A DNA stretch of 64,000 nucleotides, taken from Alentia gelatinosa. Its lineage: Eukaryota > Annelida > Polychaeta > Phyllodocida > Polynoidae. The notes beneath the pieces are model-generated. The model was not told the DNA's origin. It made no database searches and saw nothing but the letters and a program-made list of their open reading frames with translations. Of this stretch, positions 1 through 12,639 are shown one piece after another. The number at the start of each line of letters is the position of its first letter. The first letter of the stretch is position 1. The stretch covers positions 100,458,797 through 100,522,796 of the forward strand of contig OX465580.1 of NCBI GenBank assembly GCA_950022655.1, written 5' to 3'. The position numbers and the translations under genes were made by a program.

Positions 1-251
1 GTGGTATTCTGTACTCTCACTACGCTCTATTGGAGAAGAATTCTTAACAAACTAGGCTAAGAGCCTTGAAAATCCACTGGCCTACCTCCCGTGCTAAAGA
101 GGTACATCAATGCAACCCAAAGATTCCTATAATATCGATGATGCCACCTAGCGGGAATACTGTGTGTCAGTGGATTCTCAAGGCTCTAAGCCTAGTTCGT
201 TAATAATTCTTCTCCCATAGAGCGTAGTGAGAACTTTGTACAGAATACCAC
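1..251. mobile_element. Inverted-repeat (MITE-like) DNA element
   Basis: Bases 1-79 and 168-251 are imperfect inverted copies of each other: each arm begins GTGGTATTCTGTAC read inward and continues through a shared block containing ACTACGCTCTAT and AGAGCC. The 88 bases between the arms are unrelated. Long terminal inverted repeats, short length and no coding capacity fit a non-autonomous DNA transposon. The left end coincides with the window edge, so a target-site duplication cannot be checked. Confidence 0.75.
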
Positions 252-1960
252 TTAGAGAGTGTGAGATCTTATGAGAGGGGTGCACAGCTTTGTCGTTAAT
301 ATGACAAATTGTTGTTATCTCCTAATGAAGGCCAAATCTACGAGCACTGAATAATGTTATTTGTGTGAATGGTATTGGGGTAAGCGATGTTTAAGTGAGA
401 TATCCAAAGCTAACCGAACGATAGTCCCTGAAGATGCTTCCTGCAAATAAACTGCACGTGCGAAAGCGTTTATGGAGTTAATCTTGTGATGCTAAAACAT
501 GGGCTTGGATGGGAAACATGGCCCTGCCGTAGAATGATAAAGACCTACCTAGCATTGTCCTATGAGATTCCAAATGTATGTTACCTTTACTATTACCATG
601 TGTGACTTGATATTCTGTAGTTTAACATGAAGAAAAATGCAGTTGTTACATTATAAATAACATTGTACTCTAACTGTAGCAAGTTCAAACTAGTTTTTCA
701 AAACTTTGTTTATTACGAACGATGGTCGGTTGGTTGAAGTAAAATAGAGGGATACTGATAGATCTATTTTGTCCCAGCAAGGTTTGTGGTAGGAGCATAT
801 GTATCGTAAATACACACAAGTTACTCACATCTGTATACACTGAAATGGTGGTTTGATACGTTGGTAACGTTTTCCTTCAAAGTGAACTACACTGGACACT
901 AAATGGTCTATAAATAGTTTTTTTGTGACACGAACGAAGGAGAGAATTCATTTCGACTCTTTTTGTGATTTGTGGTCAATATACCAATAAACTCGTAACA
1001 GATTTTGTGGTGTACATCTAGAGCTAGGTGTGGCATGGTGAATGACTTGGGTATAAAGACATGCGATTATAGATGAGATTGGGAGAGGGATAGAAGCCAG
1101 CAGTGACTAGTTGTGTGTGATAATGACTTCAGAGGTAAGAGGGGCTGAAGGTGTGGGCGGGCATTGGCTGAGAAAACTTTGTGAGCAGTTCTTGATAGGT
1201 TACCACGAGTGAGCTGCACTGTGTCAGCTCCCTCTATCTGCCAGCCTCAAGAGCAACTCGTAAAAGCCCGGTGAGATACGCCTGGATCAATGCTTAACTA
1301 CGCACCCACACCTACTCACCAAATGCTCACAACTTCTCCAGGCGGGCAGGAGAGCAAAAGGAACATGATTGGCGCGCGGGTGAGGCAGTGGGGGTGGGCT
1401 ATGATCCGAGCAGTGACAGTCGCACGGCGGGCCTCTGTGTGGCGCCACAGTACCCCGACCTGTCAACGCCCTTGGTCGATGCTCGTTACCACGTCTAATT
1501 TGACTCGACGCAAAAGACGCCTTGTGAAAGCCTTGCTGGCGTTATTACAGACCGTGGCCCGTCTCCAGAGGTGGGTGTGTGAGCAAAAGCTGCCACAACG
1601 CGAGCAGCTCCCCCCAGTCACTTCGGCCCTACCTACGCCGGCCAACTCTCTGTTGTCAGGTCCGTCTTTGTGGCTGGGCATTGTGCGCGACTTTTGAAGT
1701 GCTCTCAGTAAGCTGTTCGCCCCTGACACGAACTGACAGCGCGGCTTTACCGCCCGGCTATTACCTCCCCCCTGAGCCGCGCGCCGCATTGATATTCACG
1801 CTGCAGGGACGGCGGGCGGAGAGTGTGACTCATCCCGGGCTTCACGCCTCATCGCGCGCTAAATGAGGGGATGCATTGGGAGTGTCGTTGGAGTGGTGTC
1901 CTCGCTGCCGCAGCGTGCCGGGTCCGTGTGCAGGTATGCGCGCGTGTGTGCGGCTGGACA
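252..1960. other. No gene recognised; AT-rich then GC-rich DNA
   Basis: Bases 252-1100 are AT-rich with no coding signal. From about 1340 to 2060 the base composition becomes GC- and CpG-rich. Overlapping open frames of about 70-135 codons there, on both strands, show no domain or motif and are best explained by the scarcity of stop codons. Confidence 0.5.
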
Positions 1961-1966
1961 GGCGTG

Positions 1967-2018
1967 GTGCTTGGAGAGTGCTCATGAGGGAGGAGTGCTT
2001 GGAGAGTGCTCATGAGGG
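1967..2018. repeat. Short tandem duplication, 2 x 24 bases
   Basis: A 24-base unit beginning GTGCTTGGAGAGTGCTCATG occurs at 1967-1990 and again at 1995-2018, with four bases between the copies. The copies are identical, which suggests a recent slip duplication. Confidence 0.85.
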
Positions 2019-2559
2019 CGGGGCGTGGGGTGTAAATCGTCATAGGCCAAGAAGTGGACCGCCCACCCTCATCCAACGCTTATAAATCCCTTTTTACAAC
2101 GCACCATCCTAACACCTGTATTTTCTGACAAGACCAACATGACGCAGTTTCTTATAGTCTTGAAGTATCATATTGCTTTATCTCACTGATCCCCGTTTAA
2201 AAACCAAATGAAAATAGAAACTCCTGAGTCATGCAGGTCTTGGTTATAGCTATTCAGGGTGTGTACAGATAAGTAGCACGCACCACGAAGCTGCCTCCGT
2301 TTGCATGACCAAATTGACCCAACTACTAATAACACACGGAAAGAAGTTTCGGGGCCTCTCCCAAGTTACCGGGCAAGCTCGGCAGACCGACTTTTGGGGA
2401 GGGGAGGTAACGGCAGCACGCGGCAGGCGCGCCGCCCGATGACCCGGGGCCCTGCCCGGTTAGATCCATTCTTGTTTAGATGTGGCCAATTGTTGTCCCC
2501 TGAGCTGCCTCTGATCTTGGGGGTGGGCTCCCCGGGGAGAGACAGGCGCCTAGAGCTAC

Positions 2560-2830
2560 GTCATAGACGCAGAGAGATGCGGAATGAGACGGTAGGGGTG
2601 GTGGGGATGGGGGAAGAGAGAGTGAAGGAGGGAGGGATCCGCAAGTGAAACAAGAAATATGCGGAAGGAACGAGAAGCCATACGAGAGAAGTAATGAGAG
2701 GCAGTGGGGAAAGAGATTGAGGGATGGGGAGAGGTAGGGACAGAGGGAATAAATGAGGAAGTGAATGGAGGGTGAAGAAGGGGACATGCAGGAAGAGACA
2801 GGGAAGGAGCAGACAGACAACTTGTCAGGG
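2560..2830. repeat. Purine-rich (GA) tract
   Basis: About 270 bases of the plus strand are strongly biased to G and A, with runs such as GAAGAGAGAGTGAAGGAGGG. This skew produces open frames on both strands (for example a Pro/Ser/Leu-rich frame on the minus strand) that should not be read as genes. A shorter GA-rich run lies at about 3290-3360. Confidence 0.7.
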
Positions 2831-3418
2831 ACGAGGGGGAATATGCTATCTACATTTTCTGGATTATTGAGCTTTGTTATCCATATTGAATACTTATTTT
2901 CATGGGAGAATGATTGATTGCAAATAAAAGAAAATTGAAAAATGAAAAATGTGCAGAGATTGGAACTAGGTGACAGTGACGTAAATACAGTCTTCTGCGG
3001 GACACTGGCAATAAGATGACCAATGTGATGATTGATATGTTTTGCTCACAGGCCATGTTAACGCAGAAATTATGAGGAAACTCCAAAGTTCATCCTGTAT
3101 ATGAAATTGTGAGACCGAGACCAATGCCATCTATCTAAACAGGATCGTGTTACCTATGTCTGTGACGATCTTGCTTTGTTATGTATAGATGTATTTTGGT
3201 GTGTACATGTATTTAACTGCACAATTTTTTTTTAAACACCCATGTAGGTGCATTAAAAGATATTTGTGAAAAAATTGCGAGCGGAGAGCGGGGATGGAGA
3301 GAGAAAACGAATGTAGAAATGAACGAAAAAAGAAAGAAAGGGGGATAGAGAAGGAAGGAGCAACAGACACGCTGGGATTACATGGCAAAAGGGAGACGAG
3401 TTAGGAAAATTAGCAAGA

Positions 3419-3560
3419 CACCCCACCTACCCCAACCCAGACACCATACCACACCCCACCCACACCCACCCAGAGACTACCACACCCCACCTACCCCAAC
3501 CCAGACACCATACCACACCCCACCCACACCCACCCTGAGACTACCACACCCCACCTACCC
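3419..3560. repeat. C-rich minisatellite, 64-base unit, about 2.2 copies
   Basis: The block CCCCACCTACCCCAACCCAG recurs at about 3421 and 3485, and a partial copy starts at 3549, giving a 64-base period. The unit is almost only C and A on the plus strand. The small open frame across it is a by-product of the repeat. Confidence 0.85.
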
Positions 3561-4018
3561 CTAACCCTACACTACCAGGCCCCAGTTAAACCCATTACTA
3601 CCGACCTTCATACACACAACATTTCATCTGAGACATCGCGCCAAATAAAGTCTGCAAGTCCCTGCTTTAGTAGCCCTATATATCTATATACCTAGGCATC
3701 CTGTTGCCTCATATCCGCCACCTTCTCGCAAACGCCCGACCCTCACCCCAACCGTGGACCTTCCCCCGGCGAAGCCCTAACCTTCACACGCCATGCGTGT
3801 GGCCCGCGGTCTCGCCGGGTCAGTCGCCTCATCAGCGGCCACTAACGCCGCTCACGGCGCTCTGATCTAATCCACGGCTTCATTTCAATTCGCCACGTGC
3901 CCGGGGGGGTACGGCCACCTGGCTGACCGCCGCCCCCCCCCCCCCACCCCCGGCCCGCAACACACACATCCAGGTAGAGCCTCGTCACCTCGCTTTGTCG
4001 CACAGTCTGGCACAGCTT

Positions 4019-4054
4019 CGTGCGGCGTCGCGTTGTGCTGGTGATCGTCTTTAA
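4019..4054. repeat. 36-base direct repeat, copy 1, ending at TTAA
   Basis: This segment contains GTGCTGGTGATCGTCTTTAA and matches 5018-5053 at 34 of 36 bases by eye. It ends exactly at the TTAA that starts the TTAA-flanked element next to it. Confidence 0.8.
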
Positions 4055-4391
4055 CCCTTTCCCTGCGGCACCCAGTTCTCCTTCTTACCATTACACGGCA
4101 GGCATTGCCTGCATAACTTACCCTGCTATGGCAGGCACCTTTTTGGGGGGAAATAGCAATGTCACATGATGTATAATGTGATTTGAGTAATTTACCTTGG
4201 TAACTGATGTTTTATTATACCAAATCAAAGGTCCATATGGCATTTATACTTTGTCAAAATTTCTTTTGATTCAACAATCTTTTTTTTTATTTATTGAATT
4301 TTGGATATATATCAATAATGCCTCTAAGATGCCTGGAGGCACCATCCTGCCATAACCAAGGGAATGCCTGGAGGCATCATGCTGCAGTTAA
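4051..4391. mobile_element. TTAA-bounded piggyBac-like non-autonomous element
   Basis: The left end reads TTAACCCTTTCCCTGCGGCA and the putative right end, on the opposite strand, reads TTAACTGCAGCATGATGCC. The interior carries the palindromic motif seen in the clearer copy at 61861-62262 (GGAATGCCTGGAGGCATCAT near 4361-4380). TTAA target duplications and ends starting with a CCCTTT-like motif are typical of piggyBac-family elements. The right boundary is weaker than the left. Confidence 0.5.
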
Positions 4392-5017
4392 ACGGTCAAG
4401 ACTGTTAAAGGCATATCCTACATAGATTGCCAACCAACCCGTCTGTGCTGAGCTGCGACTTAAGGGTTGGTCGGATCCGATCTCCAGCCCCAGCCAGCTC
4501 CTCCCTCGAAGCAAAGAGTATATTTCAGATTGTGGATGCATGAAGCACAACAGCTAGTTCAAATGCTGGCAATTATCAATCAAAACTTGACTCATTCTAA
4601 TACCGAATGAGTGAAATATAAGAATTAGGCCAAGTTACATTTGACTGTTTTACATGGGAAATGTACTGAAAAATATAGTTTTCTTCAATTCATTTAAAAA
4701 CAAGGATGGCGACCTCTGATTTTAAAAACTTAAATGTCTAGTATTATCCATTTCCAATAATCTGTGAAAGTTTTAAAAAAAACTGACATGTTTTTTCTCA
4801 GTCAAAACCAACTTTTTAGAATTCCTCTATCCTTATCGCACCGCCTGGCATAGACTGGCTCCAGTCCCTGTATCCTATGGCTACCCTCCTCGTTGGGGAT
4901 TCATGGGTCAGTCAGAAAAGGATACATACTTGAATAAATGTTATTCTTTATTGTGTTTAATCATTTAATGAATGTTCATAATCAAAGACTTGATCAAGTC
5001 TACGTCTGGCATATCAT

Positions 5018-5053
5018 CGTGTGGCGTCGCGTCGTGCTGGTGATCGTCTTTAA
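5018..5053. repeat. 36-base direct repeat, copy 2, ending at TTAA
   Basis: Matches 4019-4054 with two mismatches and also ends in TTAA, here followed by GACTGTTATACACG. No longer homology between the two flanks was noticed. Confidence 0.8.
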
Positions 5054-6419
5054 GACTGTTATACACGACCCCGATCCACATAAGCATTCCCAAATGTACT
5101 TCAGAGAACAAAATTCACACTCAGCCCAATCCCAAATTAAATCGATCTCTGTTGAAGATACATGTCAATTGTTATATACCGAAACATGTTGGATTTTAAA
5201 ACAACGGCCTTAAATGCCTCCTTATTATTTACTGCGCCAGGTAGAAAATTGCTTACTCAATGAAAATAGATAAAAAAATATTTAGAAGATATAACTAAGC
5301 CACATCAAGCGCGAGGCAAACCTTTAAAGAAAAGAACTTTTCATTGTAGTTCTTACAAAACCATGACTACATGAACATCTATCTAATGCATACATCCCTA
5401 ATATATCTATAAGCTTTTTCTCATAAACACTGGTTTAAACCCAAACCAAATGAATGCTGAGGATATTTCTAAGCCCCAACCCAAACTATCTCTGAAAAAC
5501 TGGATTATGCATTCTTCCTCTTTCAATATTAAATAACCAAATAATGGATGCAATATAGTATTATACTTTGTGGACAAATTATGTTTTTTGCAGCTTTCTA
5601 AAGGTTATGGGAAGTTGATTGTTCTTTGGGACAGCGTCCAAATATATTTGTTTAAATCATTCCCTTTACACTAAATGTTGACCCTGTATGGGTGTGGGTG
5701 TCTCCTTTCTGGCTTGCACTGTATAAACGTCTTAGATGCAGCCTCCAAATTTCTGTCGGTTTCTAGGGGGTTACCATGCTAATACGTAACACGCTAAGCA
5801 AACCAAATACCTCACCATCGTAGTGTATTCCATATCTGTCAAAAAAGCATAAGCTCAGTGAGGAATAGTAGCGCTTACGAACTTAAGTCTAGCCTTCCTG
5901 GCCTGCAAGGGAAATACCGTATATCGAGGTTTTCGCTGTTGTCGCATAAATAAAGTAGAATTAATTCACCATTAACTCCGATGGGACTTGAGAAGGAAGA
6001 GAGCACCTCATGTTATATCGAGCAGCTTATCCAAATAGATGCATATCAAGCTGCACCTGCTCCTGCATATTCCCTAACGAAGAAGTGGGTTTGCGAGGGA
6101 CGCTCGGTGGGGGGTGGGGAGGGAGGGTGGGTGGGAGGATGAGAGAAAGGGGTGACTGTTTGTGTGTGAGATACCATGGTCTGTACACACACAACCTTTC
6201 TATGAGGTATTCCTGAAATATTCATGTCTGGGTAAACTGGCACTGCCCGTCCATTCCTACACACTCTCCCGACTTACCGACTCCCCTCCCAGTCTCTACG
6301 TACCTCAGCCTCTAACTCACACCCAGCTTCCCATCCTCACCCACCTACCCCGCCCGCCCCCCAACACCTACGACTCTAACTGCATCACTTATACGACGAG
6401 TGGACCGGAAGTGACCTTC
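5054..6419. other. No feature recognised
   Basis: AT-rich, apparently non-coding sequence. Bases 6090-6150 are G-rich and 6250-6370 are C-rich with a few short open frames lacking any domain signature. No repeat or splice-site-bounded exon was recognised. Confidence 0.4.
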
Positions 6420-7330
6420 CGCTAGTGACAAAGCCGCCCCCGCGCCCCCAACGGCGCTTGGTCGCCGACCCTCATAAGCCCGTAGCCCACCAGGGGGCGC
6501 CCCTAAACACCTAAAGGCGCCCTCTTCCGGAAGTCGCCGTCCAGCACAAAGACTTCCGTTGGCGCCTGCGCCGTATGTGTGCACGGTGGCGCCATCCGGC
6601 GAGCGGAGGGCGTGTTTGGTAGCCGGCTGTTTAGGGGCTTCAGAGGGGCGTGAGGAAAAGCACGAGTGAGGTGTGTGTGGCTGAATGGAGAGGTGGGTGG
6701 TCACTCCGCACCCCAACAACCCACCAAAGCACCCCCGTCACCCCCGCCACCCCCTGAGTGAGCGCGACACGACCGGCGTTGATCTAATTTCGCAGTGGAC
6801 ACGACCGCTCCGTCGTGCGTCGCGTAATTCTTTTCTTCTCCTTCCTCTCCCTTCTTCTTTTTCCCTTCCTTTAGCAAACGCCGTCTTTTATTCGCTCTTC
6901 AGAAAAACCCCGCGCCCAATCCACCCTTGACCCGGCGGCCTGACGGATGGAGAGCCTCAGCGTGGCCTTCATGTCGCCGGGCAGGGCGGGTACAATCAGA
7001 GCAGCTCAGCCGGACCACATCGAGTGGCTCGCCGGCAAAGGACCTCCGTGTTCCCGGTCAGACTAAGGCGGCGCTTACTGCACGGGGCGGGGGGCACCAT
7101 CCCGACACCTTTAAACACCAGGGGTCAGCACTGCCAACACGCAGCCTCCGCGTCACACACACGCGCCGGTTCCTATCTCATATTTGATTGGCTGGGAGTG
7201 GTCACGTGGCCGCAGACGTCATTAAGTATGGTCACGCGCGCGGTGTTAAATGTGCCGGAATAAGGATGTCCTGGTGGACGTCGATGATATTAATATTCAT
7301 GGTTCGGGACTGACGTGCGCTCAGCCAAGC
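6420..7330. promoter_or_regulatory. GC/CpG-rich block with promoter-like factor sites
   Basis: This block is rich in GC and CpG compared with its AT-rich flanks. Near its right end several classical proximal-promoter motifs sit within about 50 bases: an inverted CCAAT box (GATTGG, 7186-7191), an E-box CACGTG (7203-7208), a CRE-like GACGTCA (7215-7221) and a CACGCGCG run after 7232. I recognise no coding start downstream, so it could be an unannotated promoter, an enhancer or simply a CpG island. The open frames inside it show no family resemblance. Confidence 0.35.
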
Positions 7331-8869
7331 TTCACAGTGAAATCTACCCCGTGAAGGACTTGGTTCCGGGCCTGAGGATGCATTTAATCAATTCACAAAA
7401 GGTACTTTTACTCTGGACACGTAAGAAACACTATGGAGCATCATCATCATGTATTATCAAAAGGAGCCTTTTTGAGACTTCAATGCGAGCACTCTGAAAC
7501 TCAATAAAACATGAGCTGGTACAATTGTGTACTTAGCATGAAAGGTATTTTATCTTTCTATACAGTTCTTTAAGAACTTTCTAAGTATTGTTGTTCGTCT
7601 CTATGAACAAATTGTCTCGGATCTCTTCAAAAGAATGAACACCACCTGAAAAGTACTACTAATCACTGTAGATTCGCAACTACACACGAATTACATACTT
7701 GTTGCAACGTTCATAAACCTTGAAAAACATGTATCGCTGACAACCTTGGGAAGTATTAGCTTTTTTGGTGAGTGTCATTGTTACCTATCTTAGTAGAAGT
7801 TAGTCGAGAGCAGCAAACAAATAGTAACATGAAATATGAAACACAGATAGTAATACGAAATATGTCCCGTTAATAATGTGAAACATTGCGTCACTGAACT
7901 AATGAGAATAGAAGGCAATAAATAAGAAGACGTATTTTCGGAATTTCGTACCTCATACATCAATATAAATCATGTCCACTCAAAATTGCATATCAGCACG
8001 GACATTCATACGATCATCCAAATCTGTGATATCAGATTACGAAAGCCCTATAAGGTTGCCTTATTCGTTTAAGGGTCGCTTGATGTGTGTTTGTAGTATA
8101 TTTTTCATATACAATTATATTGTGACGGTGTAAGTTATGGTGAAAGCAGGTGACATTTTTATCCGAATACCCGTGTTATAAAGCGTACTGTCATGAGATG
8201 GATAAAAATTACTAGAAAATGCTGTAAAATACAGTAAAAACCCCCTCACCCCTCCAGGATCCCTAAACGTACCCTATTAATTTGCACCCACGTGACATGA
8301 CGCTCCGAGGGTACTACAGTGCGACTATTATTTATGTATTTATTTATATTTATTATTCATGGCATTGAGCCGTAGGGGCTGTCACAGGGGCGGGTGTGGT
8401 AAGATAAAAATGGCCCGGGGCCCCACCTGGAGTTTTAGGTTACGTGGCGAAAGTTGTGTCAATCAGTACACGTCCAAGAGGGCAATAACACCGAAACCTA
8501 CACATTGGAAGAGGTTATAAAAGGATTCGGGAAGGTGCCATTTCTGTATCAGTAGTGCGGGTACTGTGTCAATGGTCAAGTCTTTATCATAAAATCAAAT
8601 CTTAAATCAAATCTAAAGGGAATGATTACTTAATAATATCGGATTTGGTTAGTAACACAAACGCTAATAGCTTAGCTGCTCACTACATGTGGATACTTGG
8701 GGTGTTTGTACCCCTAATCACACCACTAATTTCGTAGCCAAAATCTCAACACATCAGTCACCTGGACGTTTACTTTCCTCGTGTGAGTTTGGATGTGAGG
8801 ATAAGTAGAGTTGAGAAGGGACAGAAGCAGCGGAGCAGAGGGGACACTACATATGACTAAACCACCAAA
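7331..8869. other. No feature recognised
   Basis: AT-rich sequence with no coding or transposon signal that I can support. A TTTATTTAT-type simple run occurs near 8330-8355. Confidence 0.4.
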
Positions 8870-9760
8870 CCACCATTAGTAACACCACCCACAACAGGCC
8901 TGTATCTAACCACCATTAGTAACACCACCCACAACAGGCCTTTATCTAACCACCATTAGTAACACCACCCACCACAGGCCTGTATCTGACCACCATTAGT
9001 AACACCACCCACAACAGGCCTGTATCTAACCACCCTCAGTACACCACACACCACACACCCAACCACCCTCAGTAACACGACCCACCACACACCCAACCAC
9101 CCTCAGTAACACGACCCACCACGCACCCAACCACCATCAGTAACACGACCCACCACACACCTAACCACCCTCAGTAACCCGACCCACCACACACCCAACC
9201 ACCATCAGTAACATGACCCACCACACGCCCAACCACCCTCAGTAACACGACCCACCACACACCCAACCACCCTCAGTAACACGACCCACCACACACCCAA
9301 CCACCCTCAGTAACACGACCCACCACACACCCAACCACCCTCAGTAACACCAAACACCACGCACCCAACCACCCTCGGTAACACCACCCACCACAGACCT
9401 GTACCGAACGACCCTCAGTAACACCACCTACCACAGGCCTGTATATTTATAACCACCCTCAGTCGCATCCCCCTACCACACACCGTGCATCTGACCACAA
9501 TCAGTAACACCACCCTCCACACACCATGCACCCAACCATCAGTAACACCACCCATCACAGACCCAACCACCATCAGTAACACCACTGACCGTGCATCCGA
9601 CCACCATCAGTAACACCACACACCACAGACCCAACCACCATCAGTAACACCACCCACCACACACCGTGCACCCAACCACCATCAGTAACACCACCCACCA
9701 GCCACCATGCACCCAACCACCATCAGTAATACCACTGAGCATCTAACCACCCTCGTCAAC
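8870..9760. repeat. Minisatellite, 40-base then 34-base units
   Basis: About 890 bases are built from related units containing ACCACCATTAGTAACACCAC or ACCCTCAGTAACACGACCC. From 8870 to about 9035 the period is 40 bases (about four units). From about 9060 to 9360 it is close to 34 bases. After that the units are mixed and diverged, with GTGCACCCAACCACC variants. The plus strand has very few G bases and no long open frame. Confidence 0.9.
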
Positions 9761-11156
9761 GCAACCCACAGTATGTGTTAGAATTCAATAATATGTACGA
9801 AGGACGATTTTAGATTTGAGAGCTTTCTTAGAGAAACAGGCCCCATGATTTATCATGAGATTTGTCATAAGATACCGTTTTATCACAATCTCCGGTCTGA
9901 GTCCGCCACTCCAGCTGAGGATGCCAAATGATGACCTGGAGTGCGACACCAAGGAGAACGAAAGGAGAAGACGAAGAAGGAGGAAGGAAGATTCAACTTC
10001 AAGACGAAAACTCCCACTGGGCGTAAAGTTTTGAGAGAGCAGCGTGGGCCAGCTGGGAAAAGTGGGTGGGTAGGTCGGTCGGTGTGCCAGCATCCGCGTG
10101 TGGGCGAAGATTTACGCGACACCACAGGAAGTTGTCCTCACCGTCGGTGTCGCAGGAATCTTCTCCCTTGCCGCAAATGATGAGTGGTTCCGAAGCTTTC
10201 ACCGCCGGTCACTAAGAGGAGCGGCAAATGGGCGTCGAAAGGTTCGTCTTAAGTATCCCCGGCAAGTTTGGAGAGGCGAATCTGTAGAGCGGGTGTGAGG
10301 GTGGGGTGAGTAGGTGTGTGTGTGTGGGGGGGGGGGGGGGGGCTGTAAGAGCTGAGAGGTGGGATGCGGTGGGGGCAATTTTACCAAAAGCAACGTGGCT
10401 GCGTACCATAGGCCCACTCCTCTCTCCTTTTTATGTAGAATTAATTTTCCATCGTTCACACAGTTTTTGTGTTGTGTGTCATGGAACGAGGTTTTATTCG
10501 CTGTCGACATCTTGGGATGCTAAACTCCTAATATATATGGAAATGTGTGCGTCTGTATGTACGCACTGAAAAGACAATAGGAAAGATGGCCATTACCTGA
10601 CGCCCACAAACGCTGTATGTTATAATTTTCTATGCGGTGCAAATCAGAGCGGAAATCATCCGAGAACGTTATTAAGTTTCATCTGTAACAAGGGCAGCGG
10701 ATAGTCAATGCATACACAAGTAACCCAATCGTCATACATCTCCTACTCCCGCCCAACGGCGGATTTTAATAATGGGCCAACTGCTGATGAATACCGCCTC
10801 CGCATCGTATGTTATATATTTCACAATTGGCCGTGATATGATGCAGGCATCGGCTGTGGCTTGTCAGTTGTATGTGTCTTTATTTCCAGTCTAACACAAA
10901 TATAAAGAAAATGGTTTTGCTCGCGGAACTATCTGTACTACAGGGTTTCGACCGTGACTGTTTTATGACAAAATATATATAGACACCCCTCAACTCAAAT
11001 AAACCAAAATAATGGCATAAATGTCGGACGAATACATGATAGTGCACATGAGGTAAAGGAGAGTACACGATGAATATGATTAGACTCCTTACAGTTATAA
11101 CTAAATCAAAGGCCACTTTACTGCATTGAGAATCAGTCAAATATAGAGAACTATCT
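9761..11156. other. No gene recognised; G homopolymer run at about 10327
   Basis: Contains overlapping small open frames at 9940-10300 on both strands without recognisable domains, and a run of G on the plus strand around 10327-10342. Nothing else supportable. Confidence 0.4.
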
Positions 11157-11560
11157 GAATTGTATTTTTTTTAATTTAACGTCTCAGGGGATCCTGAGGG
11201 TATACAGGGTACATCAAAGGTTAATGCTTTTCGCATTTGAGTCAATTCTTTTCAATATTTTTTTGTATTTCATAAACAATCAAAGAGATTTGTCTCTCTC
11301 AAAAAGTTGAATATATCTTTCATTGGAATATTCTCAAACAACATTTTCATATTGTTAATATTTTCCAAATCCTTTTTTTCTATTTTCCTGTACCATTTGA
11401 CAGTTCAGCAAGATGTGCTGTACAGATATATAATAGGCACATTGCATGCTTGACATAATGGGGGATCTTCTCCTTTCAGGAGGTATTTTTGTATATTCAG
11501 GAGGTGCATAATGGTCTATTCTCAGATGGGTCAAATTCACTTGTTCACCATGACTTAGAC
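11157..11560 (-). mobile_element. Non-LTR retrotransposon fragment: C-terminal tail and 3' end
   Basis: Read on the minus strand, 11540 down to 11355 encodes a segment with the pattern LTHLRIDHY...VQHILLNCQMV. This resembles the region after the RNase H domain of Jockey-like LINEs, where L-T-x-L-R-x-G-H-x and V-x-H-I-L-x-x-C are conserved. It continues, after stops, with an IFNFLRETNLF-like tail, then an A/T-rich 3' region ending near 11157 in TTAACGTCTCAGGGGATCC (plus strand). A second copy of the same 3' region lies at 39465-39620 and a tail-only copy at 46505-46580. The copy is 5'-truncated and broken. Confidence 0.65.
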
Positions 11561-11830
11561 CACCACAGTGGTGTGGCGTTTATTTCTTATTTGCTTGCTC
11601 CAGTCAGATTGCCATTTGCTCATTGTGAATTAGATAAATGATGTTTCAACCACCTTTAAAATTGGTGGTTAGCCAGAGTTTGAAGTTAAACTGGATGCTG
11701 CCGGGATGCTGCCACTAAGCAGTGAGATTTATAACTGTCAGGAGCGTGTGAGAAATAAAATGACCCGGGTGACACATTGTGTATTCCATTCCACTCTATT
11801 GCCCTCTAGGCGTTAGTGTTTTCTCATTGC

Positions 11831-11880
11831 TTAACCCTTTCAGTCCCGAGAATGCATGGAGGCATTCAAAATTAAAAATT
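11831..11880. repeat. Solo end of the TTAA element family
   Basis: TTAACCCTTTCAGTCCCGAG is followed by the palindrome-like AATGCATGGAGGCATT (11851-11866). This matches the terminus of the intact element at 61861-62262. No matching right terminus was identified, so it is a fragment or a strongly diverged copy. Confidence 0.55.
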
Positions 11881-12639
11881 ATGCTCAGGACTTCAACATG
11901 ACGCAACTACTAGGGTACAGGACTGGTTGGTTCATATGTGGGCGAGCACTAGACTAGGTATGGCAAGGATTTAGGAGTGCATCATACCGCTGCAGATCAT
12001 GTATTTACTAACAGACTCCTGAATTGAAATTTACTGATATCTTATAAAGTCGCGAGAAATGTTATGTTAATGTCATCAAGAATGATATTACACTAATAAA
12101 TGAAGCGGATGCCAAAAGTAGAGAGTCAACAAACATTAGCCTGTCTGCAGCCGATATTACGTTCTCTGCCTTCCAAAAGCGCATTATTTCTGAGCCTTTC
12201 TGAAAGTAGAGTGGCAAATAGTCGGCAGTTCACAGCCCTCTCAGATACCTCAGCTGGAAGACAGTGGGCAAGCAGTTACCAGACTAAACCTAGTACATGT
12301 ATCTACATTACCTGTTTTGCTAGGATTTCCAGTTGCTACGGGCACGGTGGCTTCAGAAAAAGACACTTTAGGTGCTTTAATAATTCTCATTGCAAATGGA
12401 AATCCTGAATTTTGGATTTCAGAGTACAAGAAAATGTTAGTGAGCTCACCTCCGTGTGATAAAAGATCCACAGAGAAATGGGGTTTAGACAAAGCTTTGT
12501 AAGGTCGAGGAGGGAGTGGGAGGTGTATGAAGTGTGGTGCAGGGCCGAAGGAAAACCGAGCAGTGGGGTTAATTTTGGGTGTGACTTCCGCTAATACCGT
12601 GAACAAGACGACGAAACGGGGTAATTTCAGATCAGGACA
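11881..12639. other. No feature recognised
   Basis: Open frames of about 100-118 codons on each strand overlap antiparallel at 12100-12606. Neither has a recognisable domain or an exon-like boundary with matching phase, so no gene is called. Confidence 0.35.

Noticed and set aside
2301..2820. Antiparallel frames of 114-115 codons around 2.3-2.8 kb
   Set aside because: They lie in GC-rich then purine-rich sequence whose skew removes stop codons; no protein signature.
3885..4091. Small Arg/Gly/Cys-rich frame crossing a C run
   Set aside because: Explained by a C homopolymer and CpG-rich DNA; overlaps the 36-base repeat and a transposon end.
7315..7497. Possible first exon downstream of the promoter-like block (frame containing YPVKDLVPGLRMHLI)
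   Set aside because: A faint resemblance to single-stranded-DNA-binding OB-fold starts was considered, but only a few residues agree and no second exon supports it.
8870..9760. CRISPR-like array of regular repeats
   Set aside because: Units are contiguous with no unique spacers and diverge gradually, which is minisatellite structure, and the window is eukaryotic.
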